Positions 26,591-35,338 of a stretch of 64,000 bases of DNA are shown one piece after another (the stretch's first letter is position 1; every line of letters starts with the position of its first letter). Source of the DNA: Consotaella aegiceratis. GTDB lineage: Bacteria > Pseudomonadota > Alphaproteobacteria > Rhizobiales > Rhizobiaceae. The position numbers were made by a program, and so were the translations under genes. The stretch is from assembly GCF_036541425.1 (NCBI RefSeq), contig NZ_JAZHFT010000003.1, forward strand, positions 1-64,000. Reading direction: 5' to 3'. The notes under the pieces are model-generated. The model ran no database searches. It was not told where the DNA came from and saw nothing but the letters and a program-made list of their open reading frames with translations.

Positions 26591-27700
26591 CTACTGTGCC
26601 GATACCCGCGACGCCAAGGAGGCGATCTTTCCACTGGCCAGAAGTTTGCGCAGTTCCATCGCCAGTGCCTTGGCCAGCACCAAGGTGCCCTTGGCGGTGT
26701 AGTGCTGTCCCATGTCGAGATAGGCGTGGTCCACCCCGTCGAGAGCATGCGTCAGATCGATGACCGGGATCCGCTGCTGTGCCGCCATCCGCTCGATCAG
26801 ATGCTGATAGGCGATTGCATCGGGACGCCTCTTGCGCATGATCGACAAGCCCTTGGGACCAATGCCGAGATTGACGGCGTTGGCAGAGCCCGTGAACATC
26901 ATCGGGGGCAGGACGGCTACATACGGCACGCCGCGGGCCTCGGCCATGGCTTGGCCGCCGGCGAAGTCGGCCATGACGCGGTTCACCATCGAGTCGATTT
27001 CCTTCGGGCTGCCGTCGCAGCGCTGTGGCGGTTTCGGTTTCGTCAGATAGTGGATGATGCGCCGGGCGCCATACAACAGCCGGAGTTCGTGCGGATCGAG
27101 GACCTCGGCGTCCTCTGGCACGAAGTTGCTGCACAGGAACAGCAGTTCGAGCGGTCCGGCGAGATGGAGGACTAGGTCGGTCCGATCCGCCAGGGGGCTG
27201 CTCAGCCAAGAAGCCACGCTCTCGTCGATGACCATCCTTGGCACCGCAAAATTGGCGACTGAGAGCCCTGGCCACTCATCCTCCAGCCGGGCCGACAGCG
27301 TCTCATCGTCGTTGATGAAGGGACCGAAAGTCTGCGAACCGCCCAGTAGGGCGACATCCAGCACGGGATCGGCGACGGGCAGGTGGCCGTTCAGCCGAAT
27401 GCCGTCGGGCGTGATGTTGACCGTTTCGGATCGGAGGGGCGCGTGTTGTGTGCCGTCGGCGACCGTGGGCACTCTTTCGACGGAATAAAAGTCCTGCATG
27501 CTCCGGTCGCGCGGGCCGCCGGGTTCGTATTCCGGATTGGCCTTGGCGAGCACGCGCTGGTAGCTTTCCGCCGGATCGGAGAAGTCGAGCGAACCCGCGT
27601 AGAGGATGGCGTCGAGCGTCGCGTCGACCAGCATCAGCAAGATCAGCAGAACCAGGAATCCCTGCAGCGCGCCTGAAATGATGCCGAGGAGTTTTTTCAT
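26591..27700 (-). CDS. Membrane-anchored SGNH-like protein, partner of MBOAT
   Basis: 369 residues: one N-terminal membrane helix (about 5-32), then a periplasmic domain. LLGGSQTFG (about 114-122) resembles SGNH block I with Gly replacing the usual Asp but the Ser kept, and DMGQHYTAKG near the C-terminus resembles the block-V Asp/His. The gene is 13 bases after the MBOAT gene with GGAG before its ATG. MBOAT proteins such as AlgI, PatA and DltB work with similar anchored SGNH-like partners (AlgJ/X, PatB, DltD) that transfer the acyl group to the final acceptor, so this is its probable role. No specific family was recognised with certainty. Confidence 0.7.
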   Translation of the reverse strand: MKKLLGIISGALQGFLVLLILLMLVDATLDAILYAGSLDFSDPAESYQRVLAKANPEYEPGGPRDRSMQDFYSVERVPTVADGTQHAPLRSETVNITPDGIRLNGHLPVADPVLDVALLGGSQTFGPFINDDETLSARLEDEWPGLSVANFAVPRMVIDESVASWLSSPLADRTDLVLHLAGPLELLFLCSNFVPEDAEVLDPHELRLLYGARRIIHYLTKPKPPQRCDGSPKEIDSMVNRVMADFAGGQAMAEARGVPYVAVLPPMMFTGSANAVNLGIGPKGLSIMRKRRPDAIAYQHLIERMAAQQRIPVIDLTHALDGVDHAYLDMGQHYTAKGTLVLAKALAMELRKLLASGKIASLASRVSAQ

Positions 27701-27713
27701 GGAGACGTGCTCC

Positions 27714-29075
27714 TCAGAAATCGAAGTAATAGAAGGCCTGCGGCCGGCCCGCCGCGATCAGGCTGCAGGCCAATACCACCGTCAGCCCCAGAGGGATCAC
27801 CAGGGGCGCAGGCAGACGCGCGCCGAAGCCCTGTATCCGGTCGACCTGATCCCAGGGATGCAGGACCAGCAGTGCCCCGCACAAGGCAAGCGTCAGAAGC
27901 CCGCTGTCAGGGAAGCTGAAGGGACGATCGAAGGCCAGCAGGCCTCGATAGACTTGAAGTGCCTCGGTGAAGCTGCTGGCGCGAAAGATCGTCGTGGTCA
28001 TCGCCCAGAGGATGAATGTCGAGGCGATCAGCGCGACTCGGTGCAGACCTGTCTGCCGCATCGCCGTCTTGTTGAAGTCGGTCTTGGCTTCGATCGTGAG
28101 GATGACGCCCTGTACGGCGCCCCACACGACGAAGGTCCAGGCGGCGCCGTGCCAGAGGCCCGAGACCACCATGGTCAGGAAAATGGCCGCGTGGGGCGCC
28201 GCATGGCGCAACCGCCGATGCAGCGGGACCATGACGTAGTCCCTTAGCCAGGTGGACAGCGTGATGTGCCAGCGACGCCAGATTTCCGACATGCAGGTCG
28301 ACAGATAGGGAGAGCGAAAGTTCTCCGGGAACTGGATTCCGAAGAAGGCTGCGAGCGCGATCGCCATGTCGGAATAGGCGCTGAAATCGCAATAGATCTG
28401 GACGGCGAACCCAAGCATGGCCAGGGCTGCCTCCGCCGGGCTCAAAACGGCGCTGGCCGCGAACAGCTGGTCCACCGTTGCGCCCACGGGGTCGGCGATC
28501 AGCACCTTTTTCAGCATTCCGGCGGCGAACAGCGTCAGCGCCGGAGCGGCGCGGTCCCAGCGGAGACGCAGGTCCGGGAGCTGCGGAATGAGCTGATGAG
28601 AACGCAGGATCGGTCCGGCGATCAGGTGCGGAAAGAAGCTGACATAGACGGCGATGTCGAGAGCCGAGGGCAAGGGATCGGTGCGCCGGACCGCGTCGAC
28701 GATCAAACTGATGATGGTGAAGGTGACGAACGATATTCCGAGCGGCAGGAGCCAGCCGAGGCGACCGGGATCGAAACCGGTCGTGGCTTCGATATTGGCC
28801 AGCACGAAGTCGCCGTACTTGAACAGAAGAAGCGGCGACAGAGCGATGCCGACCGCCAGCGGCAAGAGGCGCCGCCGTGCCCGCACGATCCGTGTCAACG
28901 CCCAGCTCATGGCGATCAGGCCGACGAGCAGGAGCACATAGGGCGGGTACCACCAGGCATAGAAGAACAGGCTCGCGACCAGCACCAACGGCAGGACGTG
29001 GCGTCGGGGGCAGATCATCATGGCGACGATCAGCACCGCAAGGAAAGCGAAGAAGATCGGAAGTTGGAACAGCAT
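27714..29075 (-). CDS. MBOAT family O-acyltransferase (AlgI-like)
   Basis: A 453-residue inner-membrane protein with about 10-12 helices. MBOAT hallmarks are present: YCDFSAYSDMAIALA, EIWRRWHITLSTWLRDY and the catalytic-His region VSGLWHGAAWTF. Such enzymes move acyl groups from a cytoplasmic donor across the membrane onto polysaccharides or similar acceptors. It sits downstream of a carbamoyltransferase and upstream of an anchored SGNH-like protein, which suggests both O-acyl and carbamoyl modification of one product. Alginate genes proper are absent from the window. Confidence 0.93.
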   Translation of the reverse strand: MLFQLPIFFAFLAVLIVAMMICPRRHVLPLVLVASLFFYAWWYPPYVLLLVGLIAMSWALTRIVRARRRLLPLAVGIALSPLLLFKYGDFVLANIEATTGFDPGRLGWLLPLGISFVTFTIISLIVDAVRRTDPLPSALDIAVYVSFFPHLIAGPILRSHQLIPQLPDLRLRWDRAAPALTLFAAGMLKKVLIADPVGATVDQLFAASAVLSPAEAALAMLGFAVQIYCDFSAYSDMAIALAAFFGIQFPENFRSPYLSTCMSEIWRRWHITLSTWLRDYVMVPLHRRLRHAAPHAAIFLTMVVSGLWHGAAWTFVVWGAVQGVILTIEAKTDFNKTAMRQTGLHRVALIASTFILWAMTTTIFRASSFTEALQVYRGLLAFDRPFSFPDSGLLTLALCGALLVLHPWDQVDRIQGFGARLPAPLVIPLGLTVVLACSLIAAGRPQAFYYFDF

Positions 29076-29132
29076 CAGGCGACGTCTTCCGATCGATCCA
29101 CGATCGTGGCGGGAAGCTGGAACATGCGGTGT

Positions 29133-30902
29133 TCAATCCGGTGCGAACTGGCGTCGGGGAAGGGCCCGCACATTGTCCGGCTGGTCCTCCTTGTGAAGAA
29201 AGACGTCGCCGATCACCAGCCGGTCGATTCCGGTTTCCATGAAGCAGTTGAACGCGTCCTCGGGCGTCAGGACGATGGGCTCGCCGCGCACGTTGAAACT
29301 GGTATTCACCAACATCGGACATCCGGTTTCCGCCGCGAAGGCGGACAGAAGCTCATGGAAGCGCGGATTGGCTTCGGCTTCGACGGTCTGCAACCGCGCC
29401 GTCTCGTCGAGATGCGTGACCGCCGGCACCACAGCCCGGCCCCGGCCGGGCGAGGCATGGGCGACGACGCTCATGAAGGGCGAGGGGTGGACGTCCGCGA
29501 ACCATTCGTCAGCGGCTTCCGCGAGGACCGATGGGGCAAACGGGCGGAACGACTCGCGAAACTTGATCTTTAGGTTGAGCGTCTTCTGCAGGTCGGGAAT
29601 GCGCGGATCGGCCAGGATCGAGCGATTGCCGAGCGCACGCGGTCCGAATTCCGCGCGTCCCTGCATCCAGCCGACGATCAGCCCCCTCCCCAGATCTTGG
29701 GCCGTGCGGGCCGTCGTGCGCTCGGCGGTCTCCACTTCGTAGACGGCGCCGAGGGCGTCGAGACGCCGGATGACGTCCTGCTGCGAGAATACCGGACCGA
29801 GAAAGACCTGTTCACCCGGAAGCTGCGGCCGGGGAGATTCCTCTCCCATGTGCCAGAAGGCCATCGCCGCCCCCGCGGCGCCACCGGCGTCGCCAGGCGC
29901 GGAGGGCAGCCAGATCCGGCGAATGCGACCGTCCGCCAGGATCGCCCGGTTGGCGACGCAGTTCAACGCGACGCCGCCGGCCAGGCAAAGGCAATCCTCG
30001 CCCGTCAACTCGGCCGCGTGGCGCGCCAGGCCCACCATCGCCCGGTTCGTCACTACCTGCAGCGACGCGGCGATGTCCATGTGGATCTGCTCTAGCGGTC
30101 CTTCGGGCTCGCGCGGCGCGCAACCGAAGAGATCGGCCATCCGAGGCGAGTACATACGCAGCTGTGTCGCGAAATCGAACCAATCCATGTCGAGACGGAA
30201 AGAGCCGTCGTTGCGCAAGTCGATGAGGCGGTCCGCCATCAGTTCCGCGAAGCGTGGCCGGCCGTAGGGGGCCAGTCCCATCACCTTGTACTCGCCGGAA
30301 TTCACCTTGAATCCGAGGAAGGTCGAGATTGCCGAATAGAACAGGCCGAGAGAGTGGGGCAGGCGCTGTTCGGCAAGGGTCTCTATGGTTCGGCCGCGAC
30401 CGTGCGCGACGGTCGTCGTGGCCCATTCTCCAACGCCGTCGACCGTCAGGATGGCGGCATTCTCGAAGGGCGACGTGTAGAAGGTCGAGGCGGCGTGGGA
30501 CAGGTGATGGTCGCAGAAGCCGAGGCGTTCGTTCCACCGATCGCCGCCCGGCAGCGACTTCAACTCGTCGGCGATCTGCCCCTTCTGGAACAGTTTTTCC
30601 CGTGTCCAGCGCGGCATCGCCTCGTGGAACAGGGGAAATCCTTGCGGTGCCATGGCGAGAAACGTTTCGAGCAGCCGTTCGAACTTCACGAAGGGCTTTT
30701 CATAGAAGACCACCGCGTCGATCTCGCCCATCGTCAGGCCGCGGTCTTCCAGAATCCAGCCCACCGCATGGATCGGAAAGCCCGCGTCGTGCTTCTGCCG
30801 GGTGAAGCGCTCTTCCTGCGCGGCCGCGGTGAGCCGTCCATCCTCCAGCAATGCCGCCGCGCTGTCGTGGTAGAAGGCCGAAATGCCGAGTATCCGCCGC
30901 AT
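29133..30902 (-). CDS. Carbamoyltransferase (NodU/CmcH family)
   Basis: A 589-residue cytoplasmic enzyme with both family domains: an N-terminal Kae1-like ATP/carbamoyl-phosphate domain (ILGISAFYHDSAAALL, FCDHHLSHAASTFYTSPFE with metal-binding His residues) and a C-terminal YrdC-like domain with GRAEFGPRALGNRSILADP. NodU carbamoylates nodulation factors and CmcH/TobZ antibiotics; related enzymes sit in glycan and saxitoxin clusters. The acceptor here is unknown. The gene follows an SxtJ-like gene by 9 bases, an association also found in saxitoxin and many uncharacterised clusters. Confidence 0.94.
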   Translation of the reverse strand: MRRILGISAFYHDSAAALLEDGRLTAAAQEERFTRQKHDAGFPIHAVGWILEDRGLTMGEIDAVVFYEKPFVKFERLLETFLAMAPQGFPLFHEAMPRWTREKLFQKGQIADELKSLPGGDRWNERLGFCDHHLSHAASTFYTSPFENAAILTVDGVGEWATTTVAHGRGRTIETLAEQRLPHSLGLFYSAISTFLGFKVNSGEYKVMGLAPYGRPRFAELMADRLIDLRNDGSFRLDMDWFDFATQLRMYSPRMADLFGCAPREPEGPLEQIHMDIAASLQVVTNRAMVGLARHAAELTGEDCLCLAGGVALNCVANRAILADGRIRRIWLPSAPGDAGGAAGAAMAFWHMGEESPRPQLPGEQVFLGPVFSQQDVIRRLDALGAVYEVETAERTTARTAQDLGRGLIVGWMQGRAEFGPRALGNRSILADPRIPDLQKTLNLKIKFRESFRPFAPSVLAEAADEWFADVHPSPFMSVVAHASPGRGRAVVPAVTHLDETARLQTVEAEANPRFHELLSAFAAETGCPMLVNTSFNVRGEPIVLTPEDAFNCFMETGIDRLVIGDVFLHKEDQPDNVRALPRRQFAPD

Positions 30903-30911
30903 CCGATCCTC

Positions 30912-31313
30912 TCAGAACTGGTCGTCGAAGCCGCCCGGGCCTCGCTTGGCACAATCCGGCCGGCGCCAATAGCTGGGCAGTGCCGGATCGGGCCGGAGCG
31001 GGAACATGGACGGGCGGACCGTCTTGAGGACGAGGCCGACGGGAAGGAAGCACCCGAAGAAGATCACCGTGAGGAGCAATCGGTTGAGCACGCGGTGCAG
31101 CACGGTGGTGACGGCCTTCAACAGCCGGTTGGCCGGAGCCAGAAGCTTTGGCTGGATCAGCGCCACGAGGCCGAAGAGAACGGCGATGACAAGTGGAATA
31201 CGAGCCACCCGGCCGGTGGCGAGCCAGATCCACAGCGAGGACATCGCAAAGGCGAGGGCCAGCGCCAGCCCCGACACTCGATCGCGATCCTTGTACCAGA
31301 CACGGTGCTCCAT
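30912..31313 (-). CDS. SxtJ-like small membrane protein
   Basis: A 133-residue protein with about two to three membrane helices near the N-terminus and middle, ending in a soluble SMFPLRPDPALPSYWRRP tail. It starts at ATG 31313, overlapping the SGNH gene stop by one base (TGATG). It resembles the SxtJ family, proteins without known activity found beside carbamoyltransferases, including SxtI in saxitoxin clusters. A role as membrane or regulatory partner of the carbamoyltransferase is plausible. Saxitoxin synthesis itself is not suggested: no other sxt genes are present. Confidence 0.75.
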   Translation of the reverse strand: MEHRVWYKDRDRVSGLALALAFAMSSLWIWLATGRVARIPLVIAVLFGLVALIQPKLLAPANRLLKAVTTVLHRVLNRLLLTVIFFGCFLPVGLVLKTVRPSMFPLRPDPALPSYWRRPDCAKRGPGGFDDQF

Positions 31314-32248
31314 CACAGCATGTCCGCCAGGCGGTGGACGATGCGGCTGAACGCCTCGCCATTCGGGTGAACGTCGTCGGAGGACACCCACCAGTCGGCG
31401 GAGGGCCTGTCGAGCAGCAACGGGCGGGCATCGAGGAAGGCCCAGCCCCGGTGCTCGGCCTCCTTCTCGGCGATGTCCGTCATGAAGCCGAAACGATAGT
31501 CCTGAAGGTCATGCGGCTCGGGGATCATGACGACGATGACGCGATAGCCGTCTTCGGCCTGAAGCGCGGCCAGGCGATCGAAGGCGGCATCCATTCCGGC
31601 CCGCCCCTCGCCGCCTGTCCACAGCTCACGATAGGCATCCGTCAGGCTCGTTTCGCCCATCGCGCCGCTGGCGATCTGGCGGACGAAGGTGACCGCAAGC
31701 GCCGCCAGCTCGCTGTGTTCGACGAGCCAGTTTGTTTCGGGCGGCTGCGCGATCTCCGCGGCGCGCGGGGTCAGAAAAAGGACGACCGTGTCGGCCTTGA
31801 TCTTTTGGCTCAGCTTCGCCCAATGGGCGACGATCTGCGACAAATTCATATTGCCGACGCCGCCATTCAGGACGTCGGTTCCCGGCGGAAGCAGCGCGGC
31901 CAACTGGCTGCTGAGCGTCCGCTCTTCCGGTACGCCCCAACCGAACGTGATCGAATCGCCGATCAGGGCAATTCGTTCTTGAGGATCCGATGACGGTTCC
32001 GGGCCCCGCAGACCCAGGCTGTTGATCCGGACGTCGACGCCCTCAAGCCGGGCTTCCTTGCCCGGTATGTGCTCGTGCCCGATCGCGGGATCGTCGCTGA
32101 CCCGCTTCAACGTGCGGGCGTAGCGCCACATCTCGATGACGTAGCTCTTTTGGTCGGCGGTGGCGACCCGCAGAACGATTTCGCCAACGGCCAGGGCCGC
32201 GACAATCCCGACGAGCGCCCAAAGGGCGGATCGCAGAAAATCTTTCAT
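31313..32248 (-). CDS. SGNH/GDSL-type hydrolase, membrane anchored
   Basis: A 311-residue protein with an N-terminal anchor helix (about 5-27) and an SGNH domain containing all four blocks: IGDSITFGWGV (catalytic Ser), Gly in NGGVGNMNLSQ, Asn/aromatic in the central strand, and DDVHPNGEA (catalytic Asp and His). It probably acts as a periplasmic esterase or acyltransferase. Second gene of the DUF5989-SGNH-SxtJ-carbamoyltransferase unit. In contrast with the SGNH-like protein at the other end of the cluster, its catalytic set looks complete. Confidence 0.85.
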   Translation of the reverse strand: MKDFLRSALWALVGIVAALAVGEIVLRVATADQKSYVIEMWRYARTLKRVSDDPAIGHEHIPGKEARLEGVDVRINSLGLRGPEPSSDPQERIALIGDSITFGWGVPEERTLSSQLAALLPPGTDVLNGGVGNMNLSQIVAHWAKLSQKIKADTVVLFLTPRAAEIAQPPETNWLVEHSELAALAVTFVRQIASGAMGETSLTDAYRELWTGGEGRAGMDAAFDRLAALQAEDGYRVIVVMIPEPHDLQDYRFGFMTDIAEKEAEHRGWAFLDARPLLLDRPSADWWVSSDDVHPNGEAFSRIVHRLADML

Positions 32249-32263
32249 GCCTCGACCGCTGCG

Positions 32264-32422
32264 TCAGAAGATCGCGTAGACGAACGGCGCCCAGGCAGCG
32301 CTTTCCGCGATGATGAAGAGGCCTGCCAGAAGCACCAAGACGATGACGAAGGGGATCATCACCATGCGCGAGCGCTTCGACATGAGAAAACGCGACAATT
32401 CATGGAAAACAGATAGCTTCAT
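32264..32422 (-). CDS. DUF5989 family micro-protein
   Basis: A 52-residue single-span membrane protein, too short for most gene finders. After a basic N-terminus (FLMSKRSRMVMIPFV) comes one helix and the ending APFVYAIF, the signature of DUF5989. These tiny proteins occur beside carbamoyltransferase and SxtJ genes; function unknown. ATG 32422 was chosen because it begins the family-like segment. It lies 15 bases before the SGNH gene and is probably the first gene of the six-gene transcript. Confidence 0.8.
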   Translation of the reverse strand: MKLSVFHELSRFLMSKRSRMVMIPFVIVLVLLAGLFIIAESAAWAPFVYAIF

Positions 32423-32744
32423 GGCGGCGTATCTCCAGATTCTCGCGACCATTCGTCCGGTGATCGCGAGACCAAAAGCAAGCGCGTGGTCGATGTCACG
32501 ACCGCCTACGCTGACCTGCATTCCTATGCCAGCTAAACAAACGGGCCGCCAGTATTCAGATGGCCAGTTCGAAGCATTTGCGCCCCCTTCCAACAGAAAT
32601 GTCGGCCTGCCGCGCCGTTTCGGACGCGAGCCAAACCTGACGCCGGACGCATGGAGGCGATCAGCGCGAGGATATCGGCCGACGACGATCATGGCGTGGC
32701 TCCCGGCCGATCGACGAGGCGTCGGTGCGGTTTCGGCCTCTGAT
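32423..32744. other. Upstream region of the carbamoyltransferase cluster
   Basis: 322 bases between the DsbA-like gene stop and the DUF5989 start, both on the minus strand. It should contain the promoter of the six-gene cluster. A frame open toward DUF5989 exists, but its upstream residues show no family features. No operator or repeat was recognised. Confidence 0.4.
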
Positions 32745-33290
32745 CTACAGGCGGGTGATCCAGTCCGACACGGCGTCGCCGCTGCTCATGTCGGCCTGCA
32801 CCAGGCCGTCGATCATGAAGGTCGGCGAAACGTGAATGCCGTTTTGGCGGGCGTAGCGACAATGGCGCTTGATCTCCTTGTCGAGGTCGGGAATCGCGAA
32901 GGCGCTCGCCAGCGCCACGCCACTATGAGATTCGAGGCGGGCGATGATGTCGTTGGGCGTGGCGTCGAGGTTCGGGCCGCCGCAATGATGTTCGAACTCG
33001 AATTCCTCGCGACGCGCGGCGACCGCCGCCAGCACGGCCTTGGCGGCCCGCTTGCCCTCGGGAAGCGTCGAGGCGGCGATGACACAGCGTGTCACAACGC
33101 CGGAAAACATGTGCCAGGGCTGCGATTGCAGCCAGATGCGGATGGCGATCTTCTCTTCACCGGCCTGGGCCAAGAGCTCGTCGAGCTTGCCGAAGGCCTT
33201 GACCGAGAACGGGCAGGTCGGTTCCAGGAACACCTCGAAGGATTTCGGTCCATGGCCCCAGACAAGGGGGTCGGCGCGCCATTCGCTCAT
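32745..33290 (-). CDS. DsbA-like thioredoxin-fold protein
   Basis: A 181-residue cytoplasmic protein (no signal peptide) with the thioredoxin fold of the DsbA/2-hydroxychromene-2-carboxylate isomerase group. The active-site position reads EPTCPFS: one Cys with Ser at the fourth position, so it probably lacks classical disulfide exchange. VSPTFMIDGLVQ near the C-terminus supplies the cis-Pro loop. Start ATG 33290 is chosen to begin just before the first strand; longer in-frame starts look non-coding. It follows the haem-import operon by 119 bases on the same strand and may be co-transcribed; role unknown. Confidence 0.7.
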   Translation of the reverse strand: MSEWRADPLVWGHGPKSFEVFLEPTCPFSVKAFGKLDELLAQAGEEKIAIRIWLQSQPWHMFSGVVTRCVIAASTLPEGKRAAKAVLAAVAARREEFEFEHHCGGPNLDATPNDIIARLESHSGVALASAFAIPDLDKEIKRHCRYARQNGIHVSPTFMIDGLVQADMSSGDAVSDWITRL

Positions 33291-33409
33291 CGGCTTGGTC
33301 TCGCGTTTCACATCGTCTTTGGGCGTGCGACGGCGCCCGCTCGAGGCGACACGTAGCGGCCTTCTCCTTCGATCCAAGCCCTTCTTCGCTTCGATCCAGC
33401 CGGACGGGC

Positions 33410-34222
33410 TCAGTCCGGCGCGATGGGCTGGACGGACTGCGGCAGGATGAACGGGCTGTCGGAAGCCGGCAGCTGCCGGACGCCGACGCGCACGCCGTAG
33501 AGCCGCCAGATCAACTCGTCGTCGATGACGGCGGAGGCTTCGCCATCGGCGATGATGGTGCCGTCGCGAAGGGCGAGAATGCGGTCGGCGGCCATCACCG
33601 CGAGATTGAGGTCGTGCAGGATCGCCAGGACCCCGACGCCGCGCCCGGCAACGGTCCGCGCGAGCTGAAGCGTCTCGATCTGATGGCGCAGATCCAGGCT
33701 CGACGTCGGCTCGTCCAGCAGAAGGTAGCACGATGCGGGCTGGTCGTCGGCGCGCGAGCGCATGGCGATGATCTGCGCCAACGTTCGCGCGAAGTGGACG
33801 CGCTGTGCCTCGCCGCCCGAAAGGCTGGGCATGGATCGGCCGGCGAAGCTCGCCATGCCGACCTCGGCCAGCGCGGATTGGGCGATCGCCGTCTGGTCGT
33901 GTGCGGGGGCGCCGCCCGCCTCGGCGCCGAACCGCACCACTTCGAGGCAGGTGAAGGAGAAGAGCAGGTCGTTGGCCTGCGCCAGCACCGCGCGCCGCCG
34001 CGCCAACTGGCCGGCGGAGAAGCCGACGAGGGGGGCGCCGTCGAGACGAACCGCGCCGGTCTGCGGCTGCAATTCGCCGCTCAGTGTCTTGAGCAGGGTC
34101 GACTTGCCGGCTCCGTTGGCGCCCAGCACCGCCACAACCTCGCCGGGACGGACCGCCATGGACACGTCCGACAGGATCCGCCGGCCTCCCCGGACGACGC
34201 TGATGGCCGATGCCTCCAGCAT
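33410..34222 (-). CDS. hmuV: Haem ABC transporter ATPase HmuV
   Basis: A 270-residue ATPase energising haem uptake across the inner membrane. Walker A GANGAGKST (34-42), signature LSGGEAQRVHFARTLAQ and Walker B LLLDEPTSSLD are intact. The RRRAVLAQ segment and the duplicated spacing before Walker B (SRADDQPASCY) are usual in HmuV. It follows hmuU by 4 bases and ends the hmuTUV set. Confidence 0.94.
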   Translation of the reverse strand: MLEASAISVVRGGRRILSDVSMAVRPGEVVAVLGANGAGKSTLLKTLSGELQPQTGAVRLDGAPLVGFSAGQLARRRAVLAQANDLLFSFTCLEVVRFGAEAGGAPAHDQTAIAQSALAEVGMASFAGRSMPSLSGGEAQRVHFARTLAQIIAMRSRADDQPASCYLLLDEPTSSLDLRHQIETLQLARTVAGRGVGVLAILHDLNLAVMAADRILALRDGTIIADGEASAVIDDELIWRLYGVRVGVRQLPASDSPFILPQSVQPIAPD

Positions 34223-34226
34223 CGTC

Positions 34227-35336
34227 TCAGACGACCAGGCTGCTGCGGCGCCGCAGCAGGAGCCACAGGAAGAAGGGCGCCCCGATCAGCGCCGTCAGGA
34301 TGCCGATCGGCAGCTCGGCCGGTGCGACAAGGGTGCGCGCGCCGACGTCGGCGGCGACCAGAAGCGTGGCGCCGAACAGCGCCGAGGCGGGAAGCAGGGT
34401 GCGATGGTCCGGGCCGATCGTGATCCTGAGAAGATGCGGCGCGACCAGGCCGATGAAGCCGATGATGCCGGAAACGGCGACCGCGGCGCCCACCGCGGCG
34501 GCGATGACGAAGACGGAGATCCGCGTCACCGTCTGCACGTCGACGCCGAGATGGAAGGCCTCCGCCTCGCCGAGCGTCATCGCGTTCAACCCGCGCGCCA
34601 GGAACGGCGCGGCGGCGAAGGCGGGCAGCATCAGCGGGGCGGCCGCCAGGATCTTGGGCCAGGTGGCGCCGCCCAGCCCGCCCATGGTCCAGAACGTCAG
34701 TTCGCGCAGCTGCTGGTCGTTGCTGATGAAGACCAGGATGCCGGTGAGCGCGCCGCCGATCGCCGCCAAAGCGATGCCGACCAGCAGCATGGCGGCGATC
34801 GAGGTGCGGCCATCGACGGTGGCGAGCCGATAGAGCAACGCGGTGGTGCCGAGACCGCCGACGAAGGCCGCGAGGGGCAGCAGATAGCGGCCGACGGCGG
34901 CCGGCAGGAAGGGGGCGATCTGCCCGCCCAGGACGATGGCGATGACCGCCGCGAGCGCCGCGCCCGACGAGACGCCGACCAGGCCGGGATCGGCGAGCGG
35001 ATTGCGGAACAGCCCCTGCATCATCGCGCCCGACAAAGCGAGCGAGGCGCCGACGAGCAGACCCAGCAGAACGCGCGGCAGGCGGATGTCGAGAACGATG
35101 GTCGCGAGTTGCAGATCGAGATCGGCGCGGTGGCCGCTGATGCCGGCGAGCAGGGCCCGCGCGGTCTCGCCGAGGGGAAGTCCTGCCGCTCCGACCGTCA
35201 GCGACGCGACGCTGATCGTCAGCATCAGCACCAGACAGGCCAGCACCGCCAGCCGGGCCAGGACGGCCCGGTCGCCGACGATGCGGGATTGGCCGGGCCT
35301 CGCCGGCAGGGTCTCGCTGGCGCCGGTTTGGGTCAT
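34227..35336 (-). CDS. hmuU: Haem ABC transporter permease HmuU
   Basis: A 369-residue FecCD-family inner-membrane protein with about ten helices. Family motifs include RLPRVLLGLLVGASLALSGA and MQGLFRNPLADPGLVGVSSG early and GFIGLVAPHLLR toward the end. Start ATG 35336, 2 bases beyond the hmuT stop region; an upstream in-frame start within hmuT is unlikely. It forms the channel with HmuV and takes haem from HmuT. Confidence 0.94.
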   Translation of the reverse strand: MTQTGASETLPARPGQSRIVGDRAVLARLAVLACLVLMLTISVASLTVGAAGLPLGETARALLAGISGHRADLDLQLATIVLDIRLPRVLLGLLVGASLALSGAMMQGLFRNPLADPGLVGVSSGAALAAVIAIVLGGQIAPFLPAAVGRYLLPLAAFVGGLGTTALLYRLATVDGRTSIAAMLLVGIALAAIGGALTGILVFISNDQQLRELTFWTMGGLGGATWPKILAAAPLMLPAFAAAPFLARGLNAMTLGEAEAFHLGVDVQTVTRISVFVIAAAVGAAVAVSGIIGFIGLVAPHLLRITIGPDHRTLLPASALFGATLLVAADVGARTLVAPAELPIGILTALIGAPFFLWLLLRRRSSLVV

Positions 35337-35338
35337 CG

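Noticed and set aside
27714..29075. Alginate acetylation operon
   Set aside because: The MBOAT protein resembles AlgI, but no alginate polymerase, epimerase, lyase or AlgJ/AlgF genes surround it.
30912..32422. Saxitoxin-like biosynthesis suggested by the SxtJ-like gene
   Set aside because: Only the accessory SxtJ/carbamoyltransferase pair is present; no polyketide synthase-like SxtA, amidinotransferase or other sxt genes.
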